This document shows positions 34,401-40,987 of a stretch of 64,000 nucleotides of DNA, piece by piece (positions within the stretch are counted from its first letter, which is position 1; every line of letters starts with the position of its first letter). The stretch is from Gillisia sp. Hel1_33_143. Its GTDB lineage: Bacteria > Bacteroidota > Bacteroidia > Flavobacteriales > Flavobacteriaceae. The DNA is taken from positions 310,001 to 374,000 of the forward strand of contig NZ_LT629737.1 in the NCBI RefSeq assembly GCF_900104765.1, given 5' to 3'. Below the pieces are notes generated by a model, which saw only the letters and a list, made by a program, of their open reading frames with translations, did not search any database and was not told where the DNA came from. Both the position numbers and the translations under genes were made by a program.

Positions 34401-35837
34401 GGGGTGAAACATTTTCCCAGCTACCCCAGTCAATGCTAAAATAGGTAGATATACAATTAGAATAATTATTTGCCCGAACGCTGCAGAATTCATCATTTTT
34501 CCAGCAGATCGTTTCACTTCGGTATCCATCTGTTCAGAAGATAACTTTTCCACTCCGGCATACTTCTTTTTACCCGTATGGATCCCGAACATTACAGATT
34601 CAACAATAATTACCGCTCCATCTACGATAAGACCAAAGTCTATGGCACCCAAACTCATCAGGTTCCCCGAGACTCCAAAAAGTTTCATCATTGATATTGC
34701 AAAAAGCATTGAAAGAGGTATAACGGAAGCCACGATCAATCCACCCCTTAAGTTCCCCAGAAAGAGGATTAATACAAAAATTACAATCAACGCCCCTTCC
34801 GTAAGGTTGGTGGTTACCGTTCCTATCGCGCGATCCACCAATTTTTTCCTATCGAGATAAGGTTCAATAGTAACTCCTTCTGGTAAAGTTTCCTTAATCT
34901 GTTCAATTTTATCCTTAACAGCATTTATAACTGCAGAAGAGTTTGCACCTTTTAACATCATCACAATTCCCGTAACCACTTCGCCTTCTCCGTTTCGAGT
35001 AGCAGCTCCATATCGAACTCCGTGACCGAATTGAACTTTAGCAACATCCCTAACAAGTATTGGTGTTCCATTACTCACTTTAACAACTATCTTCTCTAGC
35101 TCTTGCAAATTATTCACGAGGCCTTCACTACGTATGAAATATGCATTGGGTCCCTTGTCGATATAAGCCCCACCGGTATTTTGATTGTTTTTTTCTAGCG
35201 CAGTAAAAATTTCTTCAATAGTAATATTCATACTTTGAAGTTTATTAGGATCTATAGCTATTTCATATTGCTTAACAAATCCACCAAAACCACTAACTTC
35301 CGCAACCCCAGGTGTTCCCAATAGCTGTCTTTTAATAATCCAGTCTTGTATTGAGCGTAACTCGGTAGCATCGTATTGATCCTCATACCCTTCTTCGGGA
35401 TGTATTACATATTGATATATTTCACCCAAGCCAGTGGTAACAGGTGCCATTTCAGGCTCTCCCACACCTTCAGGTATATCTTTTGCTGCCAAAGACAAGC
35501 GTTCTTGAACTTGCTGTCGAGCCCAATAGAGATCAGTATCTTCTTCAAATACTATGGTCACAATGGAAAGCCCAAAACGAGAAAAAGATCGCATATCCTT
35601 TATACCAGGTATGCTTACCATTGTTTGTTCAACTGGAAATGTAACAAGTTGCTCCACTTCTTGTGCTGCAAGGGTAGGGGAAACTGTTATAACCATTACC
35701 TGATTATCTGTAATATCCGGTACGGCATCTATGGGTAATTGTGTTAAGGAATAGGTTCCCCAACCAATTAAGAATAAGGTTAATATTCCGACAACAAGTT
35801 TATTGTTGATCGAAAACTGAATGATTTTATCTAACAT
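31440..35837 (-). CDS. HME-RND metal efflux pump fused to a TolC-like outer-membrane factor (pump 3)
   Basis: 1465-aa fusion. The RND part (about 1-1030) has AIDFGLIVDGAVIIVES in TM4, again the divalent-cation form. The linker and internal signal-like helix lie at about 1046-1067 (TLIVIGGLFFPAMQLQAQ). The channel domain then starts with ERELTLPEAIELALKNN. It is the most diverged of the three pumps. Start at the ATG at 35837. Upstream lie two small secreted proteins, DoxX and DsrE; downstream follow adaptor, MFS, ferredoxin, lipoprotein and HupE, so the operon is far richer than those of pumps 1 and 2. Confidence 0.95.
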   Translation of the reverse strand: MLDKIIQFSINNKLVVGILTLFLIGWGTYSLTQLPIDAVPDITDNQVMVITVSPTLAAQEVEQLVTFPVEQTMVSIPGIKDMRSFSRFGLSIVTIVFEEDTDLYWARQQVQERLSLAAKDIPEGVGEPEMAPVTTGLGEIYQYVIHPEEGYEDQYDATELRSIQDWIIKRQLLGTPGVAEVSGFGGFVKQYEIAIDPNKLQSMNITIEEIFTALEKNNQNTGGAYIDKGPNAYFIRSEGLVNNLQELEKIVVKVSNGTPILVRDVAKVQFGHGVRYGAATRNGEGEVVTGIVMMLKGANSSAVINAVKDKIEQIKETLPEGVTIEPYLDRKKLVDRAIGTVTTNLTEGALIVIFVLILFLGNLRGGLIVASVIPLSMLFAISMMKLFGVSGNLMSLGAIDFGLIVDGAVIIVESVMFGIHTGKKKYAGVEKLSSEQMDTEVKRSAGKMMNSAAFGQIIILIVYLPILALTGVAGKMFHPMAQTVMFAILGALILSLTYVPMMSALVLGRKTEHKRNFSDKMMDFFQRIYNPIIKAALHAKLLVIGLAIGLFVITLVVFANMGGEFIPQLDEGDFAVETRVPVGSSIDQMIDVSQKAQTILLKEYPDEVLQVVNKIGSGEIPTDPMPIEAGDMMVILSPKSEWTKAGGREELAAEMKESLSTIPNATFSFQQPIQMRFNELLTGAKQDVVIKIYGEDLNILSDLASNVGSKIKSVDGVADLYVEEVTGLPQINIQMNRDKISQYGMNIEDVNNAIETAFAGTSAGLVYEGERRFDLVVRLDKDYRTDITDVQNLYVSTPEGRQIPLSEVASVSFEPGPVQIQRDNAKRRIIVGFNVRDRDVQSIIEDIKQIMASNVDMPAGYYVTYGGQFQNLQEANQRLMIALPVALLLILILLYFAFGSIKQSLLIFSAIPLSAIGGVFALIIRDLPFSISAGIGFIALFGVAVLNGIVLVAEFNRLDAEGVTDIYERVLKGTRVRLRPVLMTATVAALGFLPMALSNSSGAEVQRPLATVVIGGLITATALTLIVLPVLYIYFTDRKAKFNFGRKKLATLIVIGGLFFPAMQLQAQEINQIQERELTLPEAIELALKNNNRIKIAQYEIDVEETGKYGAISIPKTEFSYSGGEFNTPAVKDNLYGVTQRINFPTVYTSQFKLAKAKVNSSEQLKVIEENRLIADVKAAYLRTVFLMENKRLLQRQDSLYGNLNKSSLMRYKTGESTKLESVTSAAQSMQIKNKLQQNEADLRIAQNRLQVVLNTKENISVKSTELIPSEINFDIESQSVEQSPFYAYLKQQLEVRKRETNVERNKVLPDIMFGYNSQTFNNAQSSGLANQNFSDDDLFSSFQVGVAIPIFPGGHRSKIKAAKIEEEIAQSQIELNQTQLQGELQNLLQEYYKLQGTLSYYQNEALPQAELIINNSEKSFKSGDVSYTQYLQNLTLANSIQTDYLNTLYQYNQSIIVIEALLGL

Positions 35838-36043
35838 TATAGTAGAAGAATTTTAAGATGGAAAACGAAAATGGAAAACATCAAGAGCTGACCTTATAGG
35901 CCCTTGAAAAAAAGGCATATAGTTTTAATGCTAAAGATGAATTAGGGAAATAGTTATAACAAAGAATTATGTCATAACTAAATAGGGATATAAATATCAT
36001 CAAGTTCAGTTGAAGCTTGAATAGTATATATCACCTTAAGAAA

Positions 36044-36430
36044 TTAACAAGACGGAGGTCCCCGAAGGGTATGGGAAGGTAATGCTGAAAAATATGGAAT
36101 TATAGGATAATCCCGAAAACGTTGCTTTTCAAAATTCGCGAACCAAATTTCTTGATTGTCAATGTGAACATTTAAAGGCGAGTTTTGAAAAATTTTAATT
36201 TTTACATCTAGATTTTTAACGGTGCCCGTTACATACTTTAAACTTCTTTCATTCAAGGAATGCTGGAAGTGCTCAAAAATATGGCCAAGCTCTAGATGTT
36301 CTTGAGCTATTTGTTGAGAACCTATTTCAGAAGCATTAGAAACGTGCTCAGCATCAATATGAGGTACGATGTCGTGACCTATCATATTGAAGGCTGCTGC
36401 AAAGAACAGTATATTTCTAAATAGCTTCAA
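36044..36430 (-). CDS. small exported protein preceding pump 3
   Basis: 128 aa. It starts at TTG (36430): KLFRNILFFAAAFNMIGHDI looks like a signal peptide, and no in-frame ATG lies upstream before a stop; the first internal ATG is codon 17. The mature part has several His (HIDAEH, HLELGHIFEHFQHS) and ends SHTLRGPPSC, with the Pro-Pro tail seen in the other small pump-linked proteins. It lies 206 nt upstream of the pump 3 start. That gap holds a weak inverted repeat but not the structured element of operons 1 and 2. Likely the same functional class; low identity makes this an inference. Confidence 0.65.
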   Translation of the reverse strand: MKLFRNILFFAAAFNMIGHDIVPHIDAEHVSNASEIGSQQIAQEHLELGHIFEHFQHSLNERSLKYVTGTVKNLDVKIKIFQNSPLNVHIDNQEIWFANFEKQRFRDYPIIPYFSALPSHTLRGPPSC

Positions 36431-36474
36431 AGCAATTGTTTGATAAAGCAGCGAATTTATGAAATTTTTTTTTA

Positions 36475-36496
36475 CACTTTAAGTAAATATAAAGTG
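36475..36496. promoter_or_regulatory. AT-rich inverted repeat upstream of the pump 3 small gene
   Basis: CACTTTA, 8 bp, TAAAGTG: perfect 7-bp arms 45 nt upstream of the TTG start. A regulator-binding site is possible. There is no T tract, so it is not a terminator. Confidence 0.35.
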
Positions 36497-36517
36497 CAAA
36501 AATTTTAACAATTCGCA

Positions 36518-36548
36518 ATCCCCTCTGATTTTATTATACACAGGGGAT
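36518..36548 (-). terminator. GC-rich stem-loop after dsrE-like gene
   Basis: ATCCCCTCTG (36518-36527) and CACAGGGGAT (36539-36548) pair with one mismatch across an 11-base loop, 20 nt after the DsrE stop. The stem is GC-rich in a very AT-rich region. The following T run is weak, so it may be only a partial terminator separating doxX-dsrE from pump operon 3. Confidence 0.4.
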
Positions 36549-36568
36549 TACAAATTAGTTGTCTGTTA

Positions 36569-36991
36569 TTAAAGCTCAATGCTCAAATAGCCTTTTTTCT
36601 GAAGTTGAAAATTATGCAACAAGCCATTGTCCACTACTACTAGCTCATGTGGAATATCTTCTTTATTGACTTTGAATTTTTTTAAAGATAATCCACAAAC
36701 TACAATTTTTACGTGGGCTTTTTTTGCTTTTTCTATAAAGCTCTTCATCATTTCTTTATCTGTAAGGTTTTCAACAGTTTTTCCACAAATGATCGCTTGA
36801 AAATCGCCAAAACTCTTTCCATCTTCTTCCGCTAGAGCCTCTGCTGTTAAAATAATAGGCTGAAGTTGAGGGATCTTTTTTGTAAGCACTACATAATTAT
36901 GTGAATGCTGTTCTTGTTTAGTAGTTTGTGCATTTAGAGAACTGGTAAATGTTAGTGCTAGAATAGTTAAACCTAAAATTAGCTTTTTCAT
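36569..36991 (-). CDS. exported DsrE-family protein
   Basis: 140 aa. Signal peptide MKKLILGLTILALTFTSSLNA, with cleavage after NAQ. The mature part has the DsrE/F fold (parallel strands: YVVLTKKIP, GDFQAIICGKTV, HVKIVVCGLSLKK) and two Cys at IICGK and VVCGLS, the positions used for sulfur relay in this family. Most DsrE proteins are cytoplasmic, so a secreted one is notable. It begins 2 nt after the DoxX stop. A role in sulfane-sulfur or thiol handling in the periplasm is inference. Confidence 0.83.
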   Translation of the reverse strand: MKKLILGLTILALTFTSSLNAQTTKQEQHSHNYVVLTKKIPQLQPIILTAEALAEEDGKSFGDFQAIICGKTVENLTDKEMMKSFIEKAKKAHVKIVVCGLSLKKFKVNKEDIPHELVVVDNGLLHNFQLQKKGYLSIEL

Positions 36992-36993
36992 AG

Positions 36994-37395
36994 TTATTTT
37001 TTTTGAAATGTTTGTATATCGTTTAATATAAAAAATAGCAATCCCCCTAAAATTGCAATATTCTTAAAAAGAGGGCCTAAAGTATGTATTTGTCCAACCT
37101 GCACGGTCAAGGTTATTGGAACTAAAACAGCCGCTAGTGCCATTGCAGCCCATTTGGTTTTATAACCAACTAAAAGCAAAAATCCTGCAATCATCATTAT
37201 AACTCCAGATATGATTATTAAATATTCGGGATTGCCTAAAAAATAGGCAATTCCTTTAAACCTAGCTTGGTCAATTCGGTTTATAGTCTTTTCGAGGTTT
37301 AAAATATGATTAAAACTCGCCACCAAAAATATACCGCTCAATAAAATACGGAACAGCTGAACCGATCTATAGGAAACTGAAATAGTTGTTTTCAT
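36994..37395 (-). CDS. DoxX-family membrane protein
   Basis: 133 aa. The start was moved to the ATG at 37395 (MKTTISVSYRSVQ), since the longer reading begins at a TTG. Four membrane helices: FRILLSGIFLVASFNHI, YLIIISGVIMMIAGFLLLVG, MALAAVLVPITLTVQVG and IAILGGLLFFIL. DoxX/DoxD proteins are linked to quinone or thiosulfate redox and, in some bacteria, to oxidative stress complexes. It is 68 nt after the small secreted gene and 2 nt before dsrE. Confidence 0.85.
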   Translation of the reverse strand: MKTTISVSYRSVQLFRILLSGIFLVASFNHILNLEKTINRIDQARFKGIAYFLGNPEYLIIISGVIMMIAGFLLLVGYKTKWAAMALAAVLVPITLTVQVGQIHTLGPLFKNIAILGGLLFFILNDIQTFQKK

Positions 37396-37463
37396 AAGAT
37401 TCAATAGTTATTGTGAATAAATTTGTCTGGAAAATCAAATATTTCCAAACCTTTTATCAAGCA

Positions 37464-37823
37464 TTATACTACTGAATATTTTGGAGGAGGATATAATTTT
37501 CCGGGATGTATACTTATAACCAATGGCCTTATATATACGAATTTCGTAAAATCCAGGTCTCGGGTTTCAGGAATTTCAATTTCTTCTGTAAACTGATAAT
37601 TATTTGAACAGATCCTGGCCAGTTTCAAGATTTGAATTGGAGAGGAGGTTTCTATATTGTCGACCGTTTTATTCAAACTATTATGTTTCTTTTCACAGAA
37701 AGGATTAAGCAGAACTACCTCATCGGTTTTCAGTATTAAACCTATTATATCAGAATCTACCGTGATCAGCTTTCCTGAAAAAACCATCACCAGAACTATC
37801 GCTATATATTGTTTTCCGAGCAT
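37464..37823 (-). CDS. small exported protein heading the DoxX-DsrE operon
   Basis: 119 aa from the ATG at 37823; a longer reading would begin at a TTG that overlaps the promoter box. Hydrophobic N-terminus (YIAIVLVMVFSGKLITV), two Cys (NPFCEKKHN and ARICSNN), and tail KLYPPPKYSVV. The Pro-Pro tail recalls the other pump-linked small proteins, although the rest differs. It is first in the operon that runs through DoxX and DsrE, just downstream of two palindromic sites. Function unknown. Confidence 0.68.
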   Translation of the reverse strand: MLGKQYIAIVLVMVFSGKLITVDSDIIGLILKTDEVVLLNPFCEKKHNSLNKTVDNIETSSPIQILKLARICSNNYQFTEEIEIPETRDLDFTKFVYIRPLVISIHPGKLYPPPKYSVV

Positions 37824-37832
37824 AAAAGTTTT

Positions 37833-37914
37833 CAAATATATATGATTTTACCTCTAATCCATGTAACTATTGTTACATAAAGATTATTCATGGAGCTTGT
37901 GTAACAATGGTTAC
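37833..37914 (-). promoter_or_regulatory. divergent control region with two GTAAC-N4-GTTAC palindromes
   Basis: Site 1 is ATGTAACTATTGTTACAT (37861-37878), a perfect 7-4-7 palindrome. Site 2 is GTAACAATGGTTAC (37901-37914), 5-4-5. Centres are 38 bp apart. On the minus strand a TATATTTG box (37840-37833) lies 20 bp after site 1, so site 1 would be centred about 40 bp upstream of transcription, the usual place for a class II CRP/FNR-type activator. The half-site length and 4-bp gap also fit that superfamily. The region serves the DoxX operon and, on the other strand, the DUF302 gene. The regulator is not in the window. Confidence 0.6.
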
Positions 37915-37972
37915 CGAATGTCTATTCAAATAGCCTTATATTGAAAGGTAATAATCAAAAAGAAAGAAAATT

Positions 37973-38359
37973 ATGGAATATTATTTTGCTAAAACAATAA
38001 CTGGAGAATTTGAAGAAGTTATTAAAAAAGTTACAAATGAATTGGAAAAGGAGGGCTTTGGGGTATTAACGGAAATAGATATTAAAGCAACCTTGAAGAA
38101 GAAATTAGATGTCGATTTTAAGAAGTATCGGATTTTGGGCGCTTGCAACGCTCCTTATGCGTATAAAGCTTTAAAAGCGGAAGATAAGATAGGTGCCATG
38201 TTGCCTTGCAATGTGATTGTCCAAGAATTGGAAAATGGAAAAATCGAAGTCGCAGCAGTAAATCCAATGGCCTCCATGCAGGCTGTGGAAAATAAAGATT
38301 TAGAGAAAATCGCCAAGGAGATTGGACATAAATTAGAAAAAGTGATAAACCAAGTTTAA
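37973..38359 (+). CDS. DUF302-family protein
   Basis: 128 aa, cytoplasmic, no signal. The fold is that of DUF302: FEEVIKKVTNELEKEGFGVL, KKLDVDFKKYRILGACN, then IGAMLPCNVIVQELENG and EVAAVNPMASM. DUF302 proteins occur with thiosulfate, persulfide and DoxX genes in many bacteria, but the reaction is unknown. It is the only plus-strand gene in the island and is divergent from the DoxX-DsrE operon with a shared control region. The two Cys (GACN and LPCN) are candidates for sulfur chemistry. Confidence 0.85.
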   Translation: MEYYFAKTITGEFEEVIKKVTNELEKEGFGVLTEIDIKATLKKKLDVDFKKYRILGACNAPYAYKALKAEDKIGAMLPCNVIVQELENGKIEVAAVNPMASMQAVENKDLEKIAKEIGHKLEKVINQV

Positions 38360-38429
38360 ACTCTAAAATGAAAAAAAAGAGGATCAAGGGCATATAATGA
38401 CCCTTCTACAAACAACAATATGTAAAATT

Positions 38430-38620
38430 TCATCTCCTGAATTTTTTTTCAAGATTTTTTATCCACTCTTTCAAATGTTTTTAACACTTGTATTTTTTTG
38501 GTATTCCTTGTCGATATTATAATCTTGGTCGTATACTGAAACTGCAATGTGATATGAAATGTTCGTTGAATTGATGGCAAAATTGAATAATTCATGGAGT
38601 TTAAGGTCAAATAAAATGTT
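38430..38620 (-). pseudogene. unidentified 3' gene remnant next to the tRNA
   Basis: After a stop at 38621-38623 the minus strand reads FDLKLHELFNFAINSTNISY, then HIAVSVYDQDYNIDKEYQKN, TSVK. After one frameshift near 38497 it continues HLKEWIKNLEKKFRR and a stop at 38430. The text looks coding over 60 codons but has no start and one frameshift. I do not recognise the family; a remnant of a mobile-element gene is possible. The bases 38360-38429 and 38624-38690 show nothing further. Confidence 0.4.
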
Positions 38621-38692
38621 TTAAAATTAATTAGAATGATTTCTTTAAAATCGCATTATTCTGTACCTATTCTGTACCCATTAGAAACAAGA

Positions 38693-38718
38693 AAGGCTCC
38701 ACATTTCTGTGAAGCCTT
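38693..38718 (-). terminator. terminator of the tRNA gene
   Basis: Minus strand: AAGGCTTCACA-gaaa-TGTGGAGCCTT with one mismatch, followed by TCTTGTTTC. It lies 11 nt after the 3' end of the tRNA. Stem and loop are typical of an intrinsic terminator, though the T tract is interrupted. Confidence 0.65.
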
Positions 38719-38729
38719 GTCTTTCCTAG

Positions 38730-38802
<73 letters not shown>

Positions 38803-38928
38803 ATATATCGTGAATTTCAAAATGTCAATTTTTGCGATCTCGTTGTTGATGTTTCCATCGTTATTGCTACGCTATCGGACTGCAAATATACAACACATTT
38901 CTACTTATACAAACATTTTTAAAAAAAA

Positions 38929-39282
38929 TTATTCAGAAATCCAGTTCATCGCTTCCATCCTCTCTTGGTTCTCAAATGCTCTCACATCTGCCTTCATTAC
39001 TAAGTCCTTAAAAATCATCGCGCTAGACATTCTTTTGAGATCAGACACCATTGCGATCTTAGAAAAATGTTTTGCATGATCTAATTTAAATATTAGATCT
39101 TTTAAAATATTAATCAATGAAATTGAATGTCCTTCGGTTATTTTTACGAATAAATTAATGGTTGGATGTGAATCTAGTTTATTTAAGATCTCCTCATGAA
39201 TCTCGTCTAAAGTTTTAGTATCAATATCAGAATCTACCAAAATTCCAACTACTTGTTCTGAGAATTCAAATTTTGATATCAT
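38929..39282 (-). CDS. SpoIIAA-like (STAS fold) protein, copy 4
   Basis: 117 aa. The start was moved to the ATG at 39282 (MISKFEFSEQVVGIL) from a GTG two codons upstream. Family features are LDEIHEEILNKLDSHPTINL, FVKITEGHS, HFSKIAMVSDLKR and a C-terminal VRAFENQERMEAMNWIS. It is the most distant of the four copies and lies on the core side of the tRNA, so it is probably the resident gene from which a general role in the species might be learned. Confidence 0.78.
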   Translation of the reverse strand: MISKFEFSEQVVGILVDSDIDTKTLDEIHEEILNKLDSHPTINLFVKITEGHSISLINILKDLIFKLDHAKHFSKIAMVSDLKRMSSAMIFKDLVMKADVRAFENQERMEAMNWISE

Positions 39283-39361
39283 ATACACTATTTATAATTC
39301 AATTTAAAAATAGTAATTTAAATACAGAATGATTTATAAATGTGTATTCATTAACATTTAG

Positions 39362-39544
39362 TTACTGTTCCAGGTTATTAACCTCAAAACCAGTAAGTTC
39401 ATTATCTGAGAAAGAGACTGATATTTCTATAGGATTACAACATATCTCACAGTCTTCAACATAAGTTTGTCTAGTTACAGAGGTATCCAGTAACATAGAA
39501 ATATCCTCCCAGCAATAGGGGCATTGAAAGAAATGTTCTAACAT
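39362..39544 (-). CDS. CPXCG-motif small cysteine-rich protein
   Basis: 60 aa with CPYCW near the N-terminus and CEICCNP near the middle, the two zinc-binding pairs of the CPXCG family (here W replaces G of the motif). Cytoplasmic, acidic. Function unknown; the family is widespread and single-copy. It lies 79 nt upstream of SpoIIAA-like copy 4. Confidence 0.8.
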   Translation of the reverse strand: MLEHFFQCPYCWEDISMLLDTSVTRQTYVEDCEICCNPIEISVSFSDNELTGFEVNNLEQ

Positions 39545-39658
39545 ATTAAAGGTTTTATACTTAATTAGCTATAAAATTAAGCATCTTAACGCAGCAGAGC
39601 GAGAAGAATTTTTACAAATAAATCCTAAAATTAATTGAGCCGTCCAAAATCTTAAACC

Positions 39659-40987
39659 TTATAGCTCCAAGTTTAACAACTGCCCCGTTAATTGCAACAC
39701 CTGTAATTCTGCAAGTTTGGCATCGTATTTTGCAAGATTCTTATTTGTTCTGGCATTAAGCAAATTGGTTTGAGCCTGACGAAATTCTATGGATGAGATC
39801 TGACCTAATTTAAATTGCTCCTGAGATCTATTAAAATTGTCTTCGTTGGTAATCACATTCTTCTCCTGCACTTCATAGATATATCGCTTATTTTGATAAT
39901 TACCCCATGAGTTCGCAATATCTCGTTTAACCTCTAAAATAATTTGTTCTTTTAGGTATTGCTGATTCTCAAATCTAATTGAAGCGTTCTTAACGTTCGT
40001 TATAGTTCTTCCACTATCAAATAGATTCCATGTTAAATTTAAGCCCGCAGAATAGCCTCTAGATGTATTTGTTTGCACAAAAGAGGTAGAAGGAAGATTA
40101 CTATTATTCCAACCATAAGAACCGGTAAGCCCCAGACTTGGAAGATATCCAGATCTACTAACTTTTATATCGTAATCTGTAATTTGGAGATTACTCTCTG
40201 CCTGCAATAGGCTCACATTGTTAAGATTGGAGGTCTTTATAAAATTCTCTATTTCTAACTCAGATAAAAAATTGATTGTGGTATCTATAGCAATAGACCT
40301 TAAGTCTTTTTGAGGCTCATTGAGTATTACCAGCAGATCTCGTTTCGTATTTTCTAGTTGCTGTTGTGTGTTTAACAATGTAATACTATCATTATTAACA
40401 TCTACCTCCGCATTTAAGATGCCTAATCTAGAAGTCTGTCCATAATCAAATTGATACTGGGCTCTGGTAATACGCTGTTTAGAGATCTCTAACGTTTCAT
40501 TGAGAACGCCTACATTTTCGGTTAGTCTTGCCACTTCAAAATACACGCTCATAAGCTGCAAAATGGTATTCTCTATGGTCTCTCTTGCCTCTAATTTGGT
40601 TAGTTTATATTGTTCCTTCAACTGCTTATAGGTATAGAACCTACCTAAGCCATCAAACAAGGTGTAATTTAAATTAAGCGAGGCATTGTAACGCTTAGTT
40701 TCTGCTCCATTCAAATTACGAGCTTCTCCCTCCTGAAATTGAGCTTCAATATCTTCATTGTTATAATTTGCACCAGCATTGGCAGTTACACTAGGCAAAT
40801 AACCAGAATTTAAAATTCCTTGATTGTTATCTGCAATTTCAACCAGATTATTAGAACGTTGAATCCCAAAATTATTTTCTAAGGTTCTTTGTATTGCTTC
40901 TTCCTTGGTGAGCACTGTTGATTGTGCAAAAACATTTCCGCAAAAGATGAGCAAGATTAATGATAAGATAGGTTTAACTTGCCTCAT
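39659..40987 (-). CDS. TolC-family outer-membrane efflux protein
   Basis: 442 aa from the ATG at 40987; a longer reading from 41035 lies inside the upstream gene. Signal peptide LSLILLIFCGNVFAQ. Two TolC-like halves with long coiled helices follow, opening with LTKEEAIQRTLENNFGIQRS, and ending LQLTGQLLNLEL. The start overlaps the stop of the RND gene by 14 nt, so translation is probably coupled. It is the channel of the adaptor-RND-TolC operon at 45.3-39.7 kb. Confidence 0.92.
   Translation of the reverse strand: MRQVKPILSLILLIFCGNVFAQSTVLTKEEAIQRTLENNFGIQRSNNLVEIADNNQGILNSGYLPSVTANAGANYNNEDIEAQFQEGEARNLNGAETKRYNASLNLNYTLFDGLGRFYTYKQLKEQYKLTKLEARETIENTILQLMSVYFEVARLTENVGVLNETLEISKQRITRAQYQFDYGQTSRLGILNAEVDVNNDSITLLNTQQQLENTKRDLLVILNEPQKDLRSIAIDTTINFLSELEIENFIKTSNLNNVSLLQAESNLQITDYDIKVSRSGYLPSLGLTGSYGWNNSNLPSTSFVQTNTSRGYSAGLNLTWNLFDSGRTITNVKNASIRFENQQYLKEQIILEVKRDIANSWGNYQNKRYIYEVQEKNVITNEDNFNRSQEQFKLGQISSIEFRQAQTNLLNARTNKNLAKYDAKLAELQVLQLTGQLLNLEL

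Noticed and set aside
1538-35837. Copper/silver specificity (CusA) for the three pumps
   Set aside because: TM4 has DFGxIVDGAVIIVE, the form of divalent-cation pumps, in all three.
36001-36043. Third copy of the foldable element before pump 3
   Set aside because: Only a short CAAG...CTTG repeat is present; the arms and hairpins of operons 1 and 2 are missing.
1-38700. Transposase, integrase or insertion-sequence ends in the island
   Set aside because: No intact or clearly recognisable mobile-element gene was seen; remnants are of rpe, SHOCT, ACR3 and RND genes and one unknown frame.
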